64,000 nucleotides of DNA from Melittangium boletus DSM 14713 (lineage in GTDB: Bacteria > Myxococcota > Myxococcia > Myxococcales > Myxococcaceae), in NCBI RefSeq assembly GCF_002305855.1, contig NZ_CP022163.1, positions 2,542,292 to 2,606,291 of the forward strand, written 5' to 3'. Below the pieces are notes generated by a model, which was given only the letters and a program-made list of their open reading frames with translations, had not been told where the DNA came from and searched no databases. Position 1 is the first letter of the stretch, and every line of letters begins with the position of its first letter. This document shows positions 39,501 to 47,517 of the stretch, piece by piece. The position numbers were made by a program, and so were the translations under genes.

Positions 39501-40280
39501 TCAACGACCGTGGAAGGTCGCCGGGCGTCGTTCCATGAACGCCGTGAGCGCCTCCTGGGCGTCCTCCGTCGTGGCGAGCCGCATGATCGCGGGGAACAGC
39601 TTCGCCGCGGCGGCGCGCTCTCCTTCGAGCACGGCGGTTCGTGCGCTGTCGAGCGTCGCCTTGATGGCGAGGGGAGCCTTCGACGCGATGCGCGCGGCAA
39701 GCGCCATGGCGGTGTCCATGAGCACCTCACGCGACACGACCCGCTGAACGAGGCCCAGACGGTGCGCTTCGTGTGCGTCCAGCGCATCACCCGTCAGGAG
39801 GTACTGCATCGCGTTTCCCCAGCCCGCCGTCTGAACCCAGCGTGCCGTACCACCACCGAACGGGAAGATCCCGCGGTCGATCTCGATCTGCTCGAACGTG
39901 GCGTCATCCGAGGCGATCGTGACGTCGCCAGCGAGCATCAACTCGATGCCGAGCGTGAGGCACTTGCCGTGGACCGCGACGACGAGGGGCTTCGTGCGCA
40001 TCGGCCCGTGGGTGCCCCACGGGTCGATTCCCTCCGCGCGGAACAGCGTGTCCGCTTCGCCGAGGCGCGGAAGGACATCCATGAGATCCAGACCCGCCGT
40101 GAACATCGGCCCGTGCGCGAACAACAGCATGACTCGGACCGCCTCGTCGCTTTCGGCGCGCGCGAACGCCGACGAAAGCTGCTCGAGCAGCGCGACGTTC
40201 ATCGCGTTGCGCTTCTCGGGGCGGTTGAGGCCGATCCTTCGAACGAAGCCGACAGTCTCTTCAGTGACGAGCGTGGACAT
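39501..40280 (-). CDS. Enoyl-CoA hydratase/isomerase (crotonase) family
   Basis: 259 residues. LNRPEKRNAMNVALLEQLSSAF, MLLFAHGPMFTAGLDLMDV and VHGKCLTLGIELMLAGDVTIASDDATFEQIEIDRGIFPFGGGTARWVQ are crotonase signatures. The oxyanion-hole regions are present, but one of the usual hydratase Glu positions is not in the standard G-G-G-x-E context (KCLTLGIEL), so substrate and reaction (hydratase versus isomerase) stay open. It is followed downstream on the other strand by nothing related; the TetR gene lies upstream on the same strand. Confidence 0.9.
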   Translation of the reverse strand: MSTLVTEETVGFVRRIGLNRPEKRNAMNVALLEQLSSAFARAESDEAVRVMLLFAHGPMFTAGLDLMDVLPRLGEADTLFRAEGIDPWGTHGPMRTKPLVVAVHGKCLTLGIELMLAGDVTIASDDATFEQIEIDRGIFPFGGGTARWVQTAGWGNAMQYLLTGDALDAHEAHRLGLVQRVVSREVLMDTAMALAARIASKAPLAIKATLDSARTAVLEGERAAAAKLFPAIMRLATTEDAQEALTAFMERRPATFHGR

Positions 40281-40365
40281 GGGAACCCCCAGTGCGGCGA
40301 TGACAAACGACCGTTAGGTGAATGTCAAAAGCGAAACCGCCAACCAGGCCACGGCGGGTTCTCCG

Positions 40366-41088
40366 CTAAACGCGTCCCTGGCGGGAGCGCCGGGGCGGGG
40401 AGCGTTTCACGGGCCCGCGCCCACCCGTGGCCTCCTCGAACAAACCCGGGCCCAGCAACTCGAGGTACTCGGCGAGTACCTCGCCCGGGTCTCGCTTCCG
40501 CCCCATGGAGAACGGCTGCTCTATCGCGAGGCGTCCCGAGGTGGCCAGGACGGCACCGGCCAGGCGCGCCCGCGGTGAGTCCGGAGAGAGACCCAGCCGC
40601 GCGGCGACGACGTGCGCGAGAGCCACTTCCGCGTCGGTGAGAATCTGGAGCCACACCGCGCGCAGAACCTCCGTCTCGTTCAGCACGGGGAGCAGGTTCT
40701 CCCAGTTCATGGAGTGGCCCTCCGCGAGGCCTCGGCGGAGCGCCTCCACCAGCGCCTCGCCCAGGGGCTGGTCGCGGGGTGCGGCACGCATGTCGGAGAC
40801 GATGCGCGCGAGCGCCGCGTCGACGGCGGGGCGGATGGCATCCTCCTTCCGGGGGAAGTACCGGTAGAAGGTCCGCTCGGAGAGGCCCGCGTGGGCCGCG
40901 AGCTCCTTGACGGTGAAGTCGCTCGTGCGCTCCCGCATGAACAGGCCGATGACGGCGCGCGAGGCCTCGAGCATCGCCCAGTCGCGCCCCTCGCGCGGCG
41001 CGAGCGTGAGGGGCGGAGACTCCCGGTCCGCACCCGCGGCAGGTCGTCGTTCCCGTGGTTGGAGTTGGAGTCGCACTCGCTGGGGCAT
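40366..41088 (-). CDS. TetR-family transcriptional regulator
   Basis: 240 residues. The HTH is FTVKELAAHAGLSERTFYRYFPRKEDAI (residues about 58-85), preceded by a 40-residue basic arm. The ligand-binding part is all-helical. Divergent from the Coq4-P450 pair by 109 bp, and 85 bp upstream of the crotonase on the same strand, so it probably controls one or both. Confidence 0.92.
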   Translation of the reverse strand: MPQRVRLQLQPRERRPAAGADRESPPLTLAPREGRDWAMLEASRAVIGLFMRERTSDFTVKELAAHAGLSERTFYRYFPRKEDAIRPAVDAALARIVSDMRAAPRDQPLGEALVEALRRGLAEGHSMNWENLLPVLNETEVLRAVWLQILTDAEVALAHVVAARLGLSPDSPRARLAGAVLATSGRLAIEQPFSMGRKRDPGEVLAEYLELLGPGLFEEATGGRGPVKRSPPRRSRQGRV

Positions 41089-41157
41089 GGCGCGGAGCCT
41101 AACAAGTCGTGGCGGGAACTGTCACAGCCAGGGGAGCGCCGTCGCGGGTGGCGGTTT

Positions 41158-41184
41158 CTGCCAGTCCGTGGCATAAACTGCCAG
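41158..41184. promoter_or_regulatory. Direct repeat in TetR/Coq4 divergent region
   Basis: CTGCCAG occurs at 41158-41164 and 41178-41184, exactly 20 bp apart (two helical turns), just before the Shine-Dalgarno of the Coq4 gene. A candidate site for the divergent TetR regulator; proximity is the main argument. Confidence 0.35.
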
Positions 41185-41197
41185 ACGGAGAACCGAC

Positions 41198-41902
41198 ATG
41201 AACTTCAGCTCCCCCACCTCCCGCATCGAAGATGGCCTCTTCCTGCCCGAAGGCGCGTCCCTGTTCACACGTCTGCGTGTGGCGGTCCGGGCACTGAAGG
41301 TCCTCGAGAAGCGCCCGGATGACAGCATCGCGGCGCCGTTGTTCAACGCGAGCCTCGACGGCGACATCTTCCAGCGGCTCTGCACGGAGCTGGCGAAGAG
41401 CGAGGACGGCCGGGAGCTGCTCACCGCACGCCCCAGCCTCCAGGGCAGCAGCATCGACCTCGCGGCGCTCGGCCGGCTCCCGGAAGGAACGCTCGGCAAC
41501 GCGTTCGCCCGCTACTTCTCGGACAACGGCATCCACCCGTTCGAGAGCCCGTACGAGGTCCGCAACGACGTGGACTACCTCGTCAAGTGGTACCGGGAGA
41601 CGCACGACCTTCACCACGTGGTGACCGGCTACGCCACGGACGCGGTCGGCGAAATGGAGCTCCAAGCCTTCGTGGCCGGCAACCTGGGACTCCGCACGAG
41701 TGTCCTCATCCTCCTGTTCGCCGCGGTGCTTCAGCCGCATGGCCTGCCTCCTTTCTGGAAGTACGCGCGAAAGCTGCGCGCGGCGTACCGGCGGGGCCGG
41801 CAGTCCGAGAGGCTGATTCGCATCCGGTACGAGCGCTTCTGGGAGGCGCGGGTCGAAGAGGTGCGCCAGCGGCTCCGGATTCTTCCCTTGGCCCCGGCCT
41901 GA
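41198..41902 (+). CDS. Coq4-family protein
   Basis: 234 residues. It has the Coq4 metal motif H-D-x2-H-x11-E: His136, Asp137, His140 and Glu152 in ETHDLHHVVTGYATDAVGEME. Eukaryotic COQ4 acts on the ubiquinone ring; bacterial homologues are sporadic and mostly uncharacterised. GGAG lies 8 bases before the ATG. The P450 gene begins 26 bp downstream, so the two form an operon, suggesting ring or lipid-tail modification of a quinone-like molecule. That role is inferred. Confidence 0.9.
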   Translation: MNFSSPTSRIEDGLFLPEGASLFTRLRVAVRALKVLEKRPDDSIAAPLFNASLDGDIFQRLCTELAKSEDGRELLTARPSLQGSSIDLAALGRLPEGTLGNAFARYFSDNGIHPFESPYEVRNDVDYLVKWYRETHDLHHVVTGYATDAVGEMELQAFVAGNLGLRTSVLILLFAAVLQPHGLPPFWKYARKLRAAYRRGRQSERLIRIRYERFWEARVEEVRQRLRILPLAPA

Positions 41903-41928
41903 GCGCCGCCGCACAACCCCAGGACCCC

Positions 41929-43332
41929 ATGACCATGAATACGGCACTCACCCTCGATGCGCCCCGCCCCCTCCACGAATACGCCCCTTCCTCCCTCGAG
42001 TTGATCAAGGGAATCCGGCGAGAGGGATACCTCGGCTGGATGATGAAGGTCTGGCGCCAGCACGGGGACCTGGTCCGCATCCGGATGGGCTCGCGATCGT
42101 TCCTCCTGGTGACCCACCCGGACCACGTGCGCCACATCAACGTCACGCAACGCGAGAGCTACGACAAGGCCGAGAGCTACGACTCCCTCCGCGAGCTGCT
42201 GCTCGGCAATGGCATCGTCACCGCCACCGGGGTGGACTGGCGCCGGCAGCGCAAGCTCATGGCGCCCTTCTTCACCCCTCGCGGCGTGGAGAAGTTCTAC
42301 CCCATCTTCCTCTCCGACACGCAGCAGCTCATCGAGCACTGGCGGTCCCAGCACCAGGGCTCCGGCCGCCCTGTCGAGATGCTCGACGAGATGATGCAGG
42401 TCACCGCCGCCGTCATCCTCCACTCGGTCTTCAGCACCGACACGGGCGAGACCCTGCAGCGCATCAAGCATTCGATCGAGACGATGATCTCCCACATCTC
42501 GAACATGCAGATGCGCCCGGTCCAGGTACCCCTGTGGGTGCCCACCCCCGGGAACCTGCGGTTCCACCGGGCCCAGAAGCTCGTGACGGCCTACATCCAC
42601 GAACTCATCGCGCGGCGCCGGGCCATCCCCACCGAGCAGTGGCCGGATGACCTGCTGACGAAGCTGATGACGACCCGGGACGAGGAGACGGGGACCGTCA
42701 TGGCGGAGCAGCTCCTCGTCGACAACGGCATCACCCTGTTCGCCGCCGGGCATGAGACCACGGCGCGGACGCTCTCGTTCTTGTGGTACGCGCTGTCCCA
42801 GAATCCGGAGGTGGAGCGGCGGCTACACGCCGAGTTGGACTCGGTGCTGGGCGACGCGCCTCCGACGATCAACGACTTGAAGAAGCTCCCGTACACCCTT
42901 CAGGTCGTGAAGGAAGTCCTCCGGCTCTATCCAGCCGCGCCGATGTACGCCCGTGACGCCGTCGCCGATGACGATCTCGATGGGGTTCGCATCCCAGCCG
43001 GGACGAGGACGATTGTCTTCGCCTACGCCACCCACCGGCACCCCGCGTTCTGGGACGAGCCGGAGCGCTTCGATCCCGACCGCTGGTTGCCCGAGCGCGA
43101 GGCCGAGCGCCATGCGCACGCCTACCACCCCTTCGCCATCGGACCGCGCATCTGCCTGGGCAATAACTTCTCACTGCTCGAGACCCACGTGATGGCGGCC
43201 ATGCTCGCACGCCACTTCAAGCTGCGCATGAAGCCCGGCCACGTGCCACAATTCGACCTGTTGGGCACCCTCGGATCGCGCAACGGCTTGCCGATGCTGA
43301 TCGAGGCGCGGACGGGCACCAAGACGCTCTAG
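41929..43332 (+). CDS. Cytochrome P450
   Basis: 467 residues. I-helix AGHETTARTL, K-helix EVLRLYPAAP (ExxR), meander FDPDRWLPER, heme loop FAIGPRICLGNNF with the Cys thiolate. Length and sequence style match the bacterial class-I/CYP102-like long-chain group rather than terpene hydroxylases; a redox partner is not encoded nearby. Start at the first of two ATGs (41929), AGGA 5 bases upstream. Co-transcribed with Coq4. Confidence 0.95.
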   Translation: MTMNTALTLDAPRPLHEYAPSSLELIKGIRREGYLGWMMKVWRQHGDLVRIRMGSRSFLLVTHPDHVRHINVTQRESYDKAESYDSLRELLLGNGIVTATGVDWRRQRKLMAPFFTPRGVEKFYPIFLSDTQQLIEHWRSQHQGSGRPVEMLDEMMQVTAAVILHSVFSTDTGETLQRIKHSIETMISHISNMQMRPVQVPLWVPTPGNLRFHRAQKLVTAYIHELIARRRAIPTEQWPDDLLTKLMTTRDEETGTVMAEQLLVDNGITLFAAGHETTARTLSFLWYALSQNPEVERRLHAELDSVLGDAPPTINDLKKLPYTLQVVKEVLRLYPAAPMYARDAVADDDLDGVRIPAGTRTIVFAYATHRHPAFWDEPERFDPDRWLPEREAERHAHAYHPFAIGPRICLGNNFSLLETHVMAAMLARHFKLRMKPGHVPQFDLLGTLGSRNGLPMLIEARTGTKTL

Positions 43333-43347
43333 TGCCCAGGGAACCAC

Positions 43348-44373
43348 TCAGCCAAGGACCGTGGTCAGGTTCAGCGGGCCGGCGGGCACGCCGACGTCAC
43401 GGCCCGCGGGGTTGTCCGAAGGCGTCTGCCAGGCGTCGGCCTCGGTCACGGTCTTGCCCGTGGCGTCGTTCGTGATGGACATCTTGCCGTTGTGGCCCGC
43501 GGGGGCAATCTGGCTGGTGTCGTAGCCGCTCCAGCCCGTGCCGGCGTTGCCGAACGTCGCCTCGCCCCAGGTCTGACCGGCGTTCGCGCCCGGGTTCGCC
43601 GTGCCGTCCTTCGACGCGGACCACGCCACGCTGCTGTTGTTGTCGAAGGCCACGACCTGCGACTCGCCGGGCTGCAGCGTGAACGTCTTCGGCGTGCTCT
43701 TGTCGAAGTACTGGCCGCTGTTGGGGTCCCCGTCCTCGCCCGTCTTGTTCCAGAGGGTGATGGTCTGCGGCTCGTTCGTCTTGTTGGTGAAGGTGTTCGT
43801 GAACTTGAACTGATCCTTCTGGCCCGGGTCGATGAGCTGCATGTTGCTGTTGTAGGGCGTGCCGACGTTGTTCTTGGCCAACCACGGCTCACTCGGATTC
43901 ACTTGTTCGGTGGACCCCGCGGACGGCGGGCCAAACCCGGGGCCCGCATCGCTGTTGTAAGTGGGGTGCGCCGGGCCGCCCGCGCCGTTGGCCACGCTTG
44001 GAGCGGCGGCCGACTCCTGAGCCGCGGGCGTGCCGCTGAACGGCTGCGCCCCGCCGATGCCCTCCACGCCGGACGCGAGGTCCGGCGGCGCCTCGCCCAG
44101 GCCACCGCCCTGCGCCCCCTGCATCTGCTGCCCCAGGGTGCCCAGCACCTGCGCGATGTCGCCCAGCACCTGCGACACTTGCTTCATCGCCTGCTCCAGG
44201 CCTCCCCCGCCCTGATCGAAGGAGTCCGTCATGCGCTTCTGCCACAGCTCGTTCCCGGGCTTCGGCGCCAGCGCGCCGTCCACCCCTTGGGCCGGAGTGG
44301 AGGCCGGCTGGGTGCAGGAGGTGCTCACCGGGGGCGAGGAGAAGGACGGGCGGTTGAGAGAGGAGATGGACAT
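43348..44373 (-). CDS. Harpin-like protein with C-terminal beta domain
   Basis: 341 residues, no signal peptide. The N-terminus is Ser/Pro/Thr-rich (MSISSLNRPSFSSPPVST), followed by an amphipathic G/Q-rich helix region (LEQAMKQVSQVLGDIAQVLGT, residues 58-90) and a low-complexity G/A/P region, a layout like type III-secreted harpins. Residues about 170-341 form a beta-rich domain (LIDPGQKDQFKFTNTFTNK, TFTLQPGESQVVAFDN, TWGEATFGNAGTGWSGYD). The gene has a sigma-54 promoter and TGGTGA repeats upstream. Function is inferred from layout only. Confidence 0.75.
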   Translation of the reverse strand: MSISSLNRPSFSSPPVSTSCTQPASTPAQGVDGALAPKPGNELWQKRMTDSFDQGGGGLEQAMKQVSQVLGDIAQVLGTLGQQMQGAQGGGLGEAPPDLASGVEGIGGAQPFSGTPAAQESAAAPSVANGAGGPAHPTYNSDAGPGFGPPSAGSTEQVNPSEPWLAKNNVGTPYNSNMQLIDPGQKDQFKFTNTFTNKTNEPQTITLWNKTGEDGDPNSGQYFDKSTPKTFTLQPGESQVVAFDNNSSVAWSASKDGTANPGANAGQTWGEATFGNAGTGWSGYDTSQIAPAGHNGKMSITNDATGKTVTEADAWQTPSDNPAGRDVGVPAGPLNLTTVLG

Positions 44374-44424
44374 TTCAGACTCCGTGGGGCCGAAGCGGGG
44401 AGAACCAGCGCGACCGACACGAAA

Positions 44425-44440
44425 GCAGGAACCGGGCCAG
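44425..44440 (-). promoter_or_regulatory. Sigma-54 promoter of the harpin-like gene
   Basis: On the minus strand TGGCCCG-GTTC-CTGCT, exact GG-N10-GC spacing (GG at 44438-44437, GC at 44426-44425). Predicted start near 44413, 40 bases before the ATG at 44373. Confidence 0.55.
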
Positions 44441-44548
44441 GCACGGGAGTGCGCGCGGGAAAGCCGGGCAGGTGCCGTAACCCTTTGAAACCCTTGGAGA
44501 AGGACTCGGGAGCGGCCGGAGGCTCGCGCGGGAAACGGGGCGGAAGGG

Positions 44549-44586
44549 AGAGGAGTCCAGTCACCAGCTGGAGACCGCAGTCACCA
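44549..44586. promoter_or_regulatory. TGGTGA-type repeats upstream of the harpin-like gene
   Basis: CAGTCACCAG occurs twice 20 bp apart (44558, 44578). On the minus strand the better copy reads TGGTGA-CTGCGG-TCTCCA (44586-44569), the same architecture as the tandem dyads at 14353. It lies 110-150 bp upstream of the -24 element. Confidence 0.45.
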
Positions 44587-44653
44587 GGTCTCCGAGCACA
44601 ACCCACTGCTTCTGATGGGCACCCCGGAGAGGGCGCCCATCCGTGGTGACACC

Positions 44654-44992
44654 TCAGTAGGCGGTGAAGCTCGCGAACTCGCCCGGATGGAACGAGATCA
44701 GCGTTCCGAGCGCGATCGGCTGTCCACTGCAGTCGTCGGTCCAGTAGGCGATCACGTTCTCGACGTTGCTCCACCCGACGAGGGCGCGGGCGGTGGCCGG
44801 GAACGGATGGCACCCGCCGTCGGGGGCGGGGAAGTTCACCACGGGGGTCCTGAACTCGTCGCTGTAGAACGTCAGACCCGATTCCCAGTCGGTGACGGGA
44901 GCGGCGGATGCGGCATCCGGTGAAACAGCGAGGCCCGCGACGGTGGCAACGGTGGTCAGGGCAAAAGCAGCACGAAGAGCGGTTCTGCGCAT
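44654..44992 (-). CDS. Small secreted hypothetical protein
   Basis: 112 residues from the ATG at 44992, with AAGGAGG upstream; the longer frame has no site. Sec signal peptide ends near AASAAP (residue 33). The mature domain of about 80 residues has one Cys pair (GGCHPFP, DDCSGQP) and ends LGTLISFHPGEFASFTAY. It resembles small secreted proteins common in Streptomyces in layout, but no family is assigned. Confidence 0.75.
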   Translation of the reverse strand: MRRTALRAAFALTTVATVAGLAVSPDAASAAPVTDWESGLTFYSDEFRTPVVNFPAPDGGCHPFPATARALVGWSNVENVIAYWTDDCSGQPIALGTLISFHPGEFASFTAY

Positions 44993-45183
44993 ACTGACGT
45001 CCTCCTTGGGATCGATTTCAGCGGCCAGGAGCATGACGTGAATGACTTCACGCCGCAATCCGTAGACCCATTGAATCACATCAGCGATTGTATCTGAATG
45101 TACCTAATAGGTGCGTGTTCATGAGCAGAGTTTCAATTCCTGATAAATCAAGGAACAACCCCTACGGTCCACGCCCCGGGATG

Positions 45184-45642
45184 CTACTTCGCCGACAGCG
45201 CCAGGAATTCCTTCGTCAGCCATTCGAAGTCGCTGTACGCCGGCAGCTTCTCGAAACTGTGGACCGCCGGAGTGGTCGCCCAGGGGAGCTTCTCGCTCGT
45301 CCACGTCTCGATGAACGGCGTGAACCCGCTGGGGTCGTCGAGCATCGACGCGCGCACGTTGACGAATGTGTCGATGCCTTCCGGCCGAGTGAACATCCAG
45401 CTCATGCAGTAGGGACAGAAGTAGTGCTGGGAGGCTCCGTGCAAGCCGCCGATGACGGGCTCGCCCTGGGTGATCTCGAAGCCCTCGCTCGGAATCGCGG
45501 TGCTCAAGGAGAACGCACTGGCGGTCATCCGCTGACAGCCCGTACAATGACAGGCCATGGTGAGCAACGACGGCGCGCTGATCTTCAGCCGCACCCGTCC
45601 ACACCGGCATCCACCTTCCGCGGGAAACTTCGAGTCACTCAT
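45184..45642 (-). CDS. GFA-family zinc protein
   Basis: 152 residues with AGGAAG before the ATG. Zinc-binding cysteines: GGCRCGRVR, CHCTGCQRMT and FCPYCMSWMF, the three Cys motifs of the glutathione-dependent formaldehyde-activating (GFA) family. Many members no longer act in formaldehyde metabolism; no formaldehyde dehydrogenase gene is nearby. The 5' leader contains an 8-bp hairpin (45669-45689). Confidence 0.92.
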   Translation of the reverse strand: MSDSKFPAEGGCRCGRVRLKISAPSLLTMACHCTGCQRMTASAFSLSTAIPSEGFEITQGEPVIGGLHGASQHYFCPYCMSWMFTRPEGIDTFVNVRASMLDDPSGFTPFIETWTSEKLPWATTPAVHSFEKLPAYSDFEWLTKEFLALSAK

Positions 45643-45668
45643 AACGTCTTCCTTTCCTTTTTCGCCTG

Positions 45669-45689
45669 CCCGCTGGACTTGCCAGCGGG
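45669..45689 (-). promoter_or_regulatory. Hairpin in the leader of the GFA gene
   Basis: CCCGCTGG and CCAGCGGG form a perfect 8-bp stem with a 5-nt loop, 27-47 bases before the GFA start codon. No U tract follows on the minus strand, so it is more likely a leader structure than a terminator. Confidence 0.35.
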
Positions 45690-45863
45690 TACCACCGGTT
45701 TGGCCACATCAGAGGCACAGCGACCCGGGGTCCACAAGCGCTCGGATCGATCCACGACCTCGGCCCGTCGGGCGGACTCCGCCTGGAATCGCTCTTCGAG
45801 GACCACATCCATGCCCTGCGCACTTTGTCTCTCTTCACGGGCGGACGCCGCCGCTTTTGTGGT

Positions 45864-47204
45864 TCACCGTGTGTTGGGCATGATGGGGGCCAGTCGCACG
45901 TACACCATGCCGCCTACCGGCGTGCGGCTCCCGAAGAAGGGCACCAGGGACTCGGGCACGAGGTTCACCGCGCCCCGCGCGCCCAGGCCCGCCTTCACGG
46001 GCCCCCAGGGCGCGAACTGGTAGACATAGCCGAGCGCCAGGGCGCCCACGTCGAAGGTCTGGTGCTCCAGGGCCTCGGGCAGCACCAGGTCATGCCCCGT
46101 CTTGCGCACGTACTCCACCCGGCCGAAGACCGCGTGATGGCCATCCAGGTCCACGCTGCTCTCCAGGAGCGCGGAGTTCGTGGGGGGCTCGCCGGACTCC
46201 AGGTTGCGCCCGAAGACGGCGGTGGTGGCCCAGAAGCCCCGAGCCCCCACGGGCGCATGGTACGTGGCCGAGGCGGTGAAGCGGTTCGCGGACACCTCGG
46301 GCTCCAGCGCCTCCGGGCTCGCCAGGTAGCCATAGGACACCTGGGCGCTCACTCGGGTCGTGGGGTTGGCGGACAGGCGCACGGAGAAGGAATCGGGGGC
46401 GCGCGGGTCCAGGTCATAGCGGTTCTCGTCGGGCTCGCGGCCGTTGAACGCGGAGACCTCCAGCTTCGCGAGCGGCGTGACGAGGCCCACGGTCGCCACT
46501 CCGAAGGAGATGTGGGTCGAGTCCTGCCAGTGGTGGCCGAGCACGGCGAGGGGGTCGAAGCGGGCGGAGACGCGGTGAGGGAAGGCCACGGGGCCCAGGG
46601 CGGGCTCGCCCGCGGGCGCCACATAGAGCATCAGGCCCCAGGTGTCCGAGAAGTAGTGCGTGTAGGAGGCGGCCAGTTCCATGAACAGATCATGGGGGTG
46701 CTGGCGGTCGCGCAGAGGCTCACCCCGATAGGACTCGCCCGTCTGGAGCAGCAGCGGATAGCCCCCGTTGGCACCCGCGGTGAGGGGATCCGGGCTGAGC
46801 ATCAGGCTGAGCACGAGCTGTCCCGAGGACCACTCCCGCTCGGCCATGAGCATCGCCCAACCCAGGGCCTCGAGGGCCCGCGCGCCCCGAGGTCCCCCTT
46901 GGACGTCGTAGCCCCCGAAGAGCAGGCCCTGGAACATGAGGCCCCAATTGCCTACCTGGCCGTGAATCATGGCGGGGGGAAAGAGGTCCGGCTGCCACGA
47001 GGTGCCCGAGCCCCGGCGCATCAAGGGAATGTCGCGCAGGGAGCGCACCTCGGTTTGCGAGTGGCCGCCGTGCGCCGCAGGGTCCGTGTGCGCCAGGGAA
47101 TCGCCATGCGCCATGTGCCCGGCGTGTTCCGAGTCCGACGTGGAGGACCGCGCCTGGGCGGACAGCCCCAGGAAGAGACCAAGGAGCAGGGGAGGAAGGC
47201 GCAT
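45864..47204 (-). CDS. His-rich outer-membrane protein, possibly metal-related
   Basis: 446 residues from the ATG at 47204. Signal peptide (LLLGLFLGLSAQA) followed by a His-rich segment (HAGHMAHGDSLAHTDPAAHGGH), then alternating beta strands ending in aromatic-flanked turns typical of an outer-membrane barrel (GYPLLLQTG, HYFSDTWGLMLYVAPAG, VSAQVSYGYL, VGALALGYVYQFAPWG, GGMVYVRLAPIMPNTR). Similar proteins are encoded with copper-resistance genes in other proteobacteria; none is adjacent here, so metal handling is inference. Confidence 0.83.
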   Translation of the reverse strand: MRLPPLLLGLFLGLSAQARSSTSDSEHAGHMAHGDSLAHTDPAAHGGHSQTEVRSLRDIPLMRRGSGTSWQPDLFPPAMIHGQVGNWGLMFQGLLFGGYDVQGGPRGARALEALGWAMLMAEREWSSGQLVLSLMLSPDPLTAGANGGYPLLLQTGESYRGEPLRDRQHPHDLFMELAASYTHYFSDTWGLMLYVAPAGEPALGPVAFPHRVSARFDPLAVLGHHWQDSTHISFGVATVGLVTPLAKLEVSAFNGREPDENRYDLDPRAPDSFSVRLSANPTTRVSAQVSYGYLASPEALEPEVSANRFTASATYHAPVGARGFWATTAVFGRNLESGEPPTNSALLESSVDLDGHHAVFGRVEYVRKTGHDLVLPEALEHQTFDVGALALGYVYQFAPWGPVKAGLGARGAVNLVPESLVPFFGSRTPVGGMVYVRLAPIMPNTR

Positions 47205-47517
47205 GGGTCCGCCCACTGTCCCGAGGCCAGACCAGCACCTCAAGCGAGGCGCGCCGTCAATGCCCTCCGCCGAACAAACCTCCGAGGCTCAGTGTCCCGC
47301 GTCGGGAGCGGAAAGCGTCGCGGGCGGAGTTGATGAGCCCCCATTACCACTGAATGGGGCCGGTGCCGTCGTGGTGGGCATCGAAGGGGGGCACGCTCCG
47401 CCGCCGCTGCGAGGCCAACGGCACCTTGGGCTTTGGCTTGACCTGGCTGTCAGCCGCTTTCTGTAATCGACGGGTTTGGGCTTCCAGCTCGGGCGGTTCG
47501 CCCGGAGAGGTGCGGCA
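47205..47517. other. Leader region of first toxin cassette
   Basis: A 313-bp gap. From 47398 on it matches sequence upstream of the second cassette: GAGGCCAACGGCACCTTGGG, and from 47439 the segment running into the toxin start. The second cassette has about 240 extra bases between these two blocks. No gene supported; the promoter is not identified. Confidence 0.5.
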
